This document shows positions 55,881 through 64,000 of a DNA stretch of 64,000 bases, piece by piece. The stretch is from Pegoplata infirma (taxonomy: Eukaryota > Arthropoda > Insecta > Diptera > Anthomyiidae), in the NCBI GenBank assembly GCA_963921195.1, contig OY992539.1, forward strand, positions 215,246,314 to 215,310,313, read 5' to 3'. Position numbers and translations under genes: made by a program. The notes under the pieces were generated by a model. That model was given only the letters and a program-made list of their open reading frames with translations. It ran no database searches and was not told the DNA's origin. Positions within the stretch are counted from its first letter, which is position 1, and every line of letters begins with the position of its first letter.

Positions 55881-58800
55881 TATATATATATATTATGTCC
55901 TGTGGTTCCTATTCGGAACAAAGGGCCACAACGAATTTATTCCATTCGGTCCGGTTTGTTGCGATTCGTTTTATCTCTCCCCAGCTTAGATCGATACGTC
56001 TTACTTCGATGTTTAGTTGTCGACGCCAGGTGTGGGATGGTCTGCCTACTCTTCTTGGTCTACCCTGTGGGTTCCAGTCAATGGCGATTTTGGCTGTGTC
56101 ACCTGGGGGCCTACGCAGCGTATGACCAATCCAGCGCCATTTACGATTTAGAATGTCAATGTGAATTGGCCGCTGGTTCGTTTGTCTCCAAAGATCAATA
56201 TTCGATATTGTGTTCGGCCAGAAAACCTTCACAATTCTTCGAAGACATCGATTAACAAACACTTGTAAGGTGTTTATATCGTGTTCTGTTGTATTCCAAG
56301 TTTCACATGCATAAAGGAGCACAGACTTGACACAAGAGTTAAAGATGCGGATCTTCGTGTTTTTGGATATGGCTGAAGATTTCCATACTGATCGTAGGGT
56401 ACCAAATGCTTGGTTGGCTCTTGAGATTCGGTACGTAACATCATTGCTAGAACCACCTGTGTTTGTTAAGATGCTGCCTAGGTAACAAAATGATGTGACT
56501 TCCTCCAGATCAGTATTTCCTATACGAAATTTGTTGGTGTTTGCTGTATTACATCGCATTACCTTACTTTTGCCTGTGTTTATTCTTAAGCCAGCCTTTG
56601 CAGCTTCGGTTTCGATGCAGTTAAGTTTAGCTTTCATATCTTTATAGCTGTGCGAAAGGAGACAGATATCATCTGCATACTCTAGGCTCTCTAGTTGTTG
56701 GTTGAGACCCCAGTTGATACCTCTGTTTGCTTCAGTAGCATTACGGACTATAACATCTAAAACGATGTTAAACAGCAAGGGTGACAGTACACAACCCTGG
56801 CGGACACCAGATACGACATCGAAACAGCTACTCAGAGCATTATTGTGGACAACACGACATTTAACATCACGATACAGCGTTTGAATGAGGCATATGATTT
56901 TTGGCGGAACCCCTTTACAAGCTAGAGCATACCATATTGCGTTTTGGTTAAGTGTATCGAAGGCTTTCTCAAAGTCGATAAATAGCAGATAGAGCGGAGA
57001 GCGAAGTTCTGTAGATTGTTCTATAATTATTCGTAGACTATTGATGTGGTCTACACAGGATTTTTGGGGACGGAAGCCAGCTTGCTCCGGTCTAAGGTCC
57101 TTGAGTACAGTGTCGGATATTCTTTTGTTGATAATTAGTGCAATAACTTTATTTATTGCGCTAAGAACGGTAATGCCACGCCAGTTTTTACAGTCTTTCA
57201 AATCACCTTTTTTGGGGATGTTTACAATAAGGCCTTCTTTTAGCTTCGAGTCAAGTTCATGTGTGCGCCAGAAGTTTTGGATAAGAGGAAGCAATATGTT
57301 GGCTGTGGTCTGAGAGTCGGCTTTAAGCATTTCGGGCGATATGTTGTCAACCCCAGGAGCCTTATTCGCTTTTAAAGAATTTACTGCAACAACAACTTCT
57401 GCTATATCAGGGCATTCAATGGATATATCCTGCCTTATTGCATGAGAACCACAGTTGCATATATTTGGGTGGTTTGGAGTAGTAGTGGAGAGCATATTGG
57501 AATAATGCTGTTTCCATATTTCCAATTGGTCTTGCGCAGATGTTGTGAGTTCACCTTCGGCGTTTCTAAGCGGTCTGGTATTTGATACGTTTTTCCCAGT
57601 GAGCTTTTTGGTTATTGAATAAAGATCCTTGGATCTATGCTCGGCTGAGGCTTGCTGTGCGTCCAATGCAAGTTTATTATACCATATCCTTTTATCATTT
57701 CTTGCGCTACGTTTGACCAGCTTGTCATGTTGTGTGTAGGCCTGTTTACGCGACGACTTTTCACCAAATGTTATGGCTGCGTTTAGTTTGTCTTTTAGGT
57801 CTTTTCTTTCGAGTATGAGGTTCCAGGTTATATCTGACATCCAATGGGCTTTCTTAGGTACTTTGAGACCAATATGTTTCTTTGCAGCATCAACAAAACT
57901 TCTTTCGACTGAAAGCCATTCAGAGGTAAGATGAGATTGTTGTACTGCTAAACCGTTTCTTAACTCTTCCACGTAGATGTTAAGAGTTTGCTGATTTTTT
58001 AACTTAGCTACGTCATATTTACGTGCTATGGCCTCAGGTTTACGAATGGCAGCAACTTTTATCCGTAAACTTCCAACAACGAGGTGGTGGTCTGAGTGGC
58101 AATCAGCACCACGTTTCGATCGCACATCTAGGAGGCTTCTGCGCCAGGTTTTGCTAATAGTTATGTGGTCGATTTGATTTTCCGTCTCATTGTCAGGCGA
58201 TACCCATGTAATCTTGTGTGCTCTCTTGTGAGGAAATAAGGTTCCACCTATCACAAGATTGGCGTTACCGCATGCCTCAGTAAAGAGCCTACCGTTTTCG
58301 GTAAGCCTTCCAAGTGCATGTTTGCCCATTATGTGCTCTCGTCCTATGTTATCGGGGCCTAACTGCGCATTAAAATCGCCCATCATTACAACGATGTCAC
58401 CGCGGGGAATTGCGGACATCACACGATTAAGATGGCTATAAAAGTTTTCTTTCTGTGTTGACTCAGAAGTTTCAGTCGGTGCATAGCACTGCACGCAGGT
58501 GAGGTTTCTAGCTCTTGTACGGAATCTTGCAGTTATTATTCTGTCTCCATATGGCTTCCAGTTGATCATTGCATCGTATGCTTCTTTCGATAGCAGAAAA
58601 CCGACACCGCTTGATCTTGGCTGGTCATCCGGCTTTCCGGAATATATAAATTTTAGGTTTTCGGAGGTATTGAGTTCTCCTGATTCTGGCCATCTTGTTT
58701 CGCACACTCCTAAAAGCAGCAGGTTGTAGTTCACGAATTCTCTGCATACTTGGGCCAGTTTGGATGGATCTAAGAGTGTACGCACGTTCAATGTTCCAAT

Positions 58801-59236
58801 TCGAGAAATCGTTTTCATGCTGAAGGTCGTCATCGTGGGGATCGGTTGGTAATAATCATTAGTTGTGGTTTCATTAATAAATTGAGTTTAGGACAAAGCG
58901 ACTGATTGGGCCACCTTGTCCGATCCTAGTGTTGGGGCTGCCAACAACCTCTAGGCAGGTTTAAACAGTTGAGTTTCAGTGAATCACACCTACTTACCTG
59001 AGACGCAATGATTTTTTTTACATGCCAATCAGGTTACTCAACTGTACGCCTTCTCACTCTAGCTACCGACAGACGGGTGTCTGAACGGCATTACCAGGGG
59101 ATACTTGGTATAAAACCGGAAGTAGTGAGCTGCTTGGGAATTTCAAACAAAGGAATCGCTTCTTGCCATCCCCAAGTGGATGACAGACAGATAGCTTTCC
59201 GCACAAGTGCACCTCTGTGAAAAACCCCACCCCCCA
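55881..59236 (-). mobile_element. RTE-like non-LTR retrotransposon, apparently full length
   Basis: About 3.36 kb with one long ORF, a 5' leader of about 400 bp (58834-59236) and a 3' tail of only about 28 bp ending in (TA)n (55881-55895). There is no ORF1. A single ORF and a very short 3' end with a simple repeat fit the RTE group. AATGTA flanks it (55875-55880 and 59237-59242), and the two flanks together reconstruct a normal satellite D unit. Its base composition, clearly richer in G+C than the flanks, marks it as a newcomer. The 75-codon ORF across the leader boundary is not part of the element. Confidence 0.9.
55909..58833 (-). CDS. Endonuclease/reverse transcriptase of an RTE-like retrotransposon (ORF2-type)
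   Basis: A 974-residue protein that nicks the target and reverse transcribes the element RNA at the nick, in the nucleus. Residues about 12-255 are an apurinic-type endonuclease: NVRTL with N16, GVCETRW with E45, GDFNAQLG with D153 and N155, and CHSDHH with D248 and H249. About 255-520 is a linker including NKAPGVDNISPEML. Residues 530-795 are the reverse transcriptase: PKKGDLKDCKNWRGI, QAGFRPQKSC, the first aspartate D620 in FIDFEKAFD, SGVRQGC and YADD (719-722). The C-terminal part (805-974) has CETWNTTE and RKWRWIGHTLRRP. ATG at 58833 leaves the endonuclease complete; a second in-frame ATG lies five codons on. The stop is TAG. No frameshift or stop breaks it and all catalytic residues are present, so it may be active. 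RTE is favoured over related clades by structure and motif style, without a phylogeny. Confidence 0.95.
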   Translation of the reverse strand: MTTFSMKTISRIGTLNVRTLLDPSKLAQVCREFVNYNLLLLGVCETRWPESGELNTSENLKFIYSGKPDDQPRSSGVGFLLSKEAYDAMINWKPYGDRIITARFRTRARNLTCVQCYAPTETSESTQKENFYSHLNRVMSAIPRGDIVVMMGDFNAQLGPDNIGREHIMGKHALGRLTENGRLFTEACGNANLVIGGTLFPHKRAHKITWVSPDNETENQIDHITISKTWRRSLLDVRSKRGADCHSDHHLVVGSLRIKVAAIRKPEAIARKYDVAKLKNQQTLNIYVEELRNGLAVQQSHLTSEWLSVERSFVDAAKKHIGLKVPKKAHWMSDITWNLILERKDLKDKLNAAITFGEKSSRKQAYTQHDKLVKRSARNDKRIWYNKLALDAQQASAEHRSKDLYSITKKLTGKNVSNTRPLRNAEGELTTSAQDQLEIWKQHYSNMLSTTTPNHPNICNCGSHAIRQDISIECPDIAEVVVAVNSLKANKAPGVDNISPEMLKADSQTTANILLPLIQNFWRTHELDSKLKEGLIVNIPKKGDLKDCKNWRGITVLSAINKVIALIINKRISDTVLKDLRPEQAGFRPQKSCVDHINSLRIIIEQSTELRSPLYLLFIDFEKAFDTLNQNAIWYALACKGVPPKIICLIQTLYRDVKCRVVHNNALSSCFDVVSGVRQGCVLSPLLFNIVLDVIVRNATEANRGINWGLNQQLESLEYADDICLLSHSYKDMKAKLNCIETEAAKAGLRINTGKSKVMRCNTANTNKFRIGNTDLEEVTSFCYLGSILTNTGGSSNDVTYRISRANQAFGTLRSVWKSSAISKNTKIRIFNSCVKSVLLYACETWNTTEHDINTLQVFVNRCLRRIVKVFWPNTISNIDLWRQTNQRPIHIDILNRKWRWIGHTLRRPPGDTAKIAIDWNPQGRPRRVGRPSHTWRRQLNIEVRRIDLSWGEIKRIATNRTEWNKFVVALCSE

Positions 59237-60060
59237 AATGTAAACAACGAAAATTAAAGAAAAAAAAAAACGATTTTGAATTGTTAACATTATTTACACC
59301 ATGTAAACAATTGGGAAATGATTTAAAAGAAAATCTGATTACATGTTAAGCTTGTGTAAAAGAACCCGTAATAAAATTAGTCAATTCTGTTACCAGATGA
59401 TTGTTTACAGTCAATGTAAATAGTGAAAAAAAAAACTACTGTAAAACTACAAAATTAAAAAAAATATGTTAGTTGCTTACATTATTTACACGATGTAAGC
59501 AATATGTAAATAATGAAAAAAATATGTTCGTAATTGATGTAAATACTAAGCGAACATTTTAAAAAGTGTTTTTTAATTGTTTACATTTTTTACACTTTGT
59601 AAACAATTGGGAAATGATTTAAAAGAAAATTAGATTACATGTTAAGATTTAGTTTAAAAACCCCGTACAAAATTAGTCAATTTTGATACCAGATGATTAT
59701 TTACAGTCAGTGTAAATAATGAAAAAAAATTAAAACGACTGTAAAACTACAAAATTAAAAAAAAAAGAATGATAAAAAAAGAAGAATAATCAATGTAAAT
59801 AATAAAAAATTTTTAAATATATAGCTTGTAATTGCTAATAAGTATTATTTACATTATTTACACTTTGTAAACAATAGGTAAACATTAAAAAATACATTCT
59901 TATAACACGTAAAACTTGATAAGGACAACTAATATCAGTATGAATAATATTCATTTATTAATTATTTCAATAATACATAATTGTTTACATTGTTTAAGCA
60001 TGTAAACTGTATGTAAACAATGTACATAACATAAAAAACTACTGTACAATAACGTAGTTT
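59237..60060. repeat. Satellite D, part 2
   Basis: Continuation of the array beyond the RTE-like insertion: GTTAACATTATTTACACCAT near 59283, CCAGATGATTGTTTACAGTC near 59393 and TTACACTTTGTAAACAATTG near 59590. Units become shorter and more degenerate towards 60060. Confidence 0.9.
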
Positions 60061-60895
60061 GTATGATTTCAGAATTTTTTGCTATTGCTAAAGCAATTAC
60101 TGCCTTTAGAAAACCTCCCTTATTTAAACAAAAATTGCTAATACAAAAGCAAAAAAAAAAAAATATTATTTTTTATAAATCAAGAAAAAAGTTTCTAAAA
60201 GAAGCCCATCTTTAAGGATTCTTATTGTTCCATTTACTTAAAAAAAATAAAAAAAAAGTAAGAAAACATTAAAATATTTATGCATAACAATGTTATACAA
60301 GAAGTGTAACATAAGTGATACTTTCAACACAAACCCTCACATGTATACTAAAATACAAACACAATCTCACCAATACATATAAATAAATATTTTAAAGAAT
60401 TTTAAAATTTAATACACTCAAGAAAACAATTTTTAAAATTTCAATATAAAGAAAGACCCTTAAACATACAAAAGCAAGCAAGGAATAGCCATTTCACTAA
60501 AAACTCAAAATATTTATATCTTTTTATGTACGTATATGTGTATATTGCCTGTGTATTGTGTATATTTTTGGGTAGCCACACAATGGTATCGTAAATCAAA
60601 TTTTTTTTATAGTAGCATACTTTTCGGCTGTTGTAAAAATATTTATTTTTGGATGTCGCTGTTGTTTTGTTATGTTACTTTGTTTGTTATTCTTTCTTTT
60701 TGATTGCTTTTTTATACTTTTTTATTGTTTATTATTTATATTTTTTTTAATTTTTATAAAGAAAATATTTTATTACAGATTTTTGAAATATTAAAATTTT
60801 AAGTTATGTTTATGCATGTATGTTACACAAATGGACATTTTTTAATTTATATTGGGCAGAAAGGCCTTCTATGAATAAGAAAGATAATTTCTTAA
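60061..60895. other. No gene recognised; gap in satellite D
   Basis: AT-rich, with GTACGTATATGTGTATATTG near 60530 and AGCATACTTTTCGG near 60615 (relative of the 13-bp motif). No ORF or tandem structure. Confidence 0.5.
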
Positions 60896-63845
60896 AAATA
60901 CGTTTTTGAATTGTTTACATTATTTACACAATGTAAACAATAGGTAAACAATAAAAACAATGCTTGTAATCAATGTAAACACCAGTCATTTCAGGAAAAA
61001 AATATTTACAATTGTTTACATTATTTACACCATGTAAACAATTAGGAAATAATCTTACAAAAATCTCCTTACATTGCAAGTTTTTGTATGACAACCTGTA
61101 TCAAAATCAGTTAGAAAATTTTGTATCCCAATGATTGTTTACTGTCGATGAAAATAAGGTAAACAAATTTAAAACTATTCTAAAACAACGAAATTAAAAA
61201 ATATATTTCTTCATTATTTACACGATGTTAACAATACTTAAAAATAAAAAACAATGTTCGTAAATAATGTAAACAATGGAAATTTTTGAGCAAAATGTTG
61301 TTTTTAATTGTTTGAATTATTTACACTTTGTAAACAATTGGGAAATGGTCTTTACATTATTTACGTAACGTAAACAATAAGAAAATATTCGTAATCTATG
61401 TTCGTAATCTATGTAAACAGCGTTTTAAAGAAAAAAATTATTTACAATTGTTTACATTATTTACAACATGTAAACAATTGGGAAATGATTTTAAAGAAAA
61501 TCTCCTTACATGTTAAGCTTTTGTATGACAACGTATATCAATATTAATATGTCAATTTTGTATCGCAATCATTGTTTACAGACGATGTAAATAAGGTAAA
61601 CAAATTTAAAACTATTGTAAAACAACGAAATTAAAAAATACTTTTTTACATTATTTACACGATGTTAACAATACTTAAAAATAAAAAACAATATTCGTAA
61701 ATAATGTAAACAATGAAAATTTAAGAAAAATATTGTTTTCAATTGTTAAAATTATTTACACTTTGTAAACAATTAGGAAATGGTTTTAACATTATTTACG
61801 TAATGTAAACAATAAGAAAATATTCGTAATCTATGTTCGTAAACTATGTAAACAGCGTTTTTACAAAAATCAAATGATTTACAATTGTTTACATTATTTA
61901 CGACATGTAAACTATTAGGAAATGATTTTAAAAAAATTCTCTTTACATGTTAAGCTTTTGCATGACAACCTGTATCAAAATTAGTTAGAAAATTTTGTAT
62001 CCCAATGATTGTTTACTGTGATGCAAATAAGGTAAACAAATTTTAAACTATTGTCAAACAACGAAATTAAAAAATACTTTTTGACATTATTTACACGATG
62101 TTAACAATACTTAAAAATGAAAAATGATGTTCGTAAATAATGTAAACAATGCAAACTTAAGAAAAAGGTTGTTTTTAATTGTTTAAATTATTTACAACTT
62201 GTAAACAATTGGGAAATGATTTTTACATTATTTACGTAATGTAAACAATAAGAAAATATTCGTAATCTATGCTCGTAATCAATGTAAACAGCCGTTTTAA
62301 AGAAAAAAAATATTTACAATTTTTTACATTATTTACACCATGTAAACAATTGGGAAATGATTTTAAACAAAATCTCCTTACATGTTAAGCTTTTGTATGA
62401 CAACCTGTATCAAAATTAATTAGTCAATTGTGTATCGCAATCATTGTTTACTGTCGATGTAAATAAGGTAAACAAATTTAAGACTATTGTAAAACAACGA
62501 AATTACAAAATACCTTTTTGCATTATTTACACGATGTTAAAAATACCTAAAAATTAAAAACAATGTTTGTAAATAATGTAAACAATGCAAATTAAAGAAA
62601 AAGGTTGTTTTCAATTGTTTAAATTATTTACACTTTGTAAACAATTGGGAAATGGGTTTTAAATTATTTACGTAATGTAAACAATAAGAAAATATTCGTA
62701 ATCTATGTTCGTAATCTATGTAAACAGCGTTTTTTTAAGAAAACAGATGATTTACAATTGTTTACATTATTTACACCATGTTAACAATTGGGAAATGATT
62801 TTAAAGAAAATCTCCTTACATATTAAGCTTTTATATGACAACCTGTATCAAAATTAATAAATCAATTTTGTATCCCAATGATTGTTTACTGTTGGTGTAA
62901 ATAAGGTAAACAAATTTAAAACAATTGTAAAACAACAAAATTAAAAATACTTTTTTACATTATTTACACGGTGTTAACAATACTTAAAAATGAAAAACAA
63001 TGTTCGTAAATAATGTAAATTTAAGAAAAAGGTTGTTTTCAACTGTTTAAATTATTTACACTTTGTAAACAATTGGGAAATGGTTTTTACATTATTAACG
63101 TAATGTAAACAATAAGAAAATATTCGTAATCTATGTAAACAGCGTTTTTAAAGAAAACAAATGATTTACAATTGTTTACATTATTTACACCATGAAAACA
63201 ATTGGGAAATTATTTAAAAGAAAATCTCCTTACATGTTAATCTTTTGTAGGCAACCCGTTTCATAACTAATAAGTCCATTTTGTTTCCCAATGATTGTTT
63301 ACTTTCGATGTAAATAAGGTAAACAAAATTAAAACTATTGAAAAACAACGAAATTTAAAAAAAAATATTTTTTTACATTATTTACACGATGTAAACAATA
63401 CTTAATTAATAAAAAACAATGTTCGTAAATAATGTAAACAATGCAAATTTCGGAAAAAGCTTGTTTTCAATTGTTTAAATTATTTACACTTTGTAAACAA
63501 TTGGGAAATGGTTTTACATTATTTACGTAATGTAAACAATAAGAAAAAATGTAAAACAATGTTCGTAATCTATGTAAACAGTGTTTTTTTTTAAACAAAT
63601 CATTTACAATTGTTTACATTGTTTACACCATGTAAACAATTGGGAAATGATTTTAAAGAAACAACGTAAACAACGAAAAATATTGTTTTCAATTGTTTTG
63701 TATTAATTGTATTGTATTAAACAATTGGGAAATGATTTCTAAGGAAATCTTATTACATGTTAAACTTTTGCAAGACAACCCGTATTAAAGTTTTTAGTCA
63801 GTTATTTCATATGCATGATTGTTTACATTATTTACACAGAGCATC
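60896..63845. repeat. Satellite D, part 3, with a ~436-bp higher-order unit
   Basis: CATGTAAACAATTGGGAAAT-type anchors lie near 61031, 61468, 61903, 62339, 62778, 63191 and 63627, spaced 437, 435, 436, 439, 413 and 436 bp. Each higher-order unit has a second, slightly different pair ending CTTTGTAAACAATTGGGAAA, plus TTACGTAATGTAAACAATAA and GTAATCTATGTAAACAGCG. The clean palindrome at 61445-61480 is CAATTGTTTACAT, ten bases, ATGTAAACAATTG. Compared with part 1 about 140 bp has been added per unit. Confidence 0.94.
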
Positions 63846-63864
63846 GGAATTTTAAGAAAAGTAG

Positions 63865-64000
63865 TAGACATTTTTTCTACAGAAAAAGTCTCAGATTCTG
63901 GGACATTTTTTCTATGGAAAAAGTCTCAGATTCTATAACAATTTTCCTAAAGAAAAGCTACCAGTTTCTAAAAAACTTTTACTTTAGAAAAAGTCTCGTA
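63865..64000 (-). repeat. 35-bp satellite A, block 6 (window edge)
   Basis: Four or five units in the same orientation as block 4 (AAAAAGTCTCAGATTCTGGG, ATTTTTTCTATGGAAAAAG). The array runs off the window end. Confidence 0.88.

Noticed and set aside
55902..56255. Plus-strand ORFs of 60-117 codons across 55.9-58.7 kb
   Set aside because: Shadows of the 974-codon minus-strand frame.
59063..59290. 75-codon minus-strand ORF just upstream of the retrotransposon frame, considered as an ORF1
   Set aside because: It begins outside the element, in flanking satellite, and has no nucleic-acid-binding motif.

Overview
The window is about three-quarters A+T and looks like repeat-dominated, non-coding DNA of an insect, most likely a fly. 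The fly assignment is an inference. It rests on about ten copies of a dispersed element with a (GTCY)n tract and a TATATACTTTATGGGGTC-type segment, like the mini-me/DINE-type elements known from Diptera, and on an insect-style non-LTR retrotransposon. I found no convincing host exon on either strand, so the window is probably intergenic, pericentromeric or within a very large intron.

The only intact gene is the 974-codon ORF (55909-58833, minus) of an RTE-like non-LTR retrotransposon, element about 55881-59236. It has a complete endonuclease and reverse transcriptase and sits inside a satellite array.

Layout. 1-18 kb: a 35-bp satellite (A; 1-2070, 14500-15330, 16105-16490, 17250-17895) alternates with a palindromic AATTCAGCTNAGCTGAATT repeat (B; 4900-7120, 11470-12830, 15333-16105, 16490-17250). 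B is interrupted by a 3.8-kb inverted-repeat element at 7.1-11.0 kb, and A carries a tRNA-derived SINE at 16.15 kb. 19-27 kb: tandem duplications sharing a 13-bp GCATACTTTTAGG motif, then a helentron-like element (22038-25157) with a 2.2-kb foldback and a 240-bp perfect palindrome nested inside it. 27-41 kb: helentron-like copies, foldback elements, Penelope-like remnants with hammerhead-ribozyme-like motifs, and a 2.2-kb tandem array. 41-51 kb: an AT foldback, a 3.5-kb GGTACTTTTTAT array and further nested foldbacks. 51.7-52.4 kb: a highly homogeneous block of satellite A. 53.9-63.8 kb: a satellite (D) rich in GTAAACA/TGTTTAC palindromes, split by the RTE-like insertion. 63.87-64 kb: satellite A again.

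No genes act together here. The content is a stratigraphy of mobile and tandem DNA. In two places the window contains both the filled and the empty version of an insertion site, which fixes element ends directly. Array and foldback boundaries are read by eye and are good to roughly 10-40 bases unless an exact target-site duplication or junction is cited.
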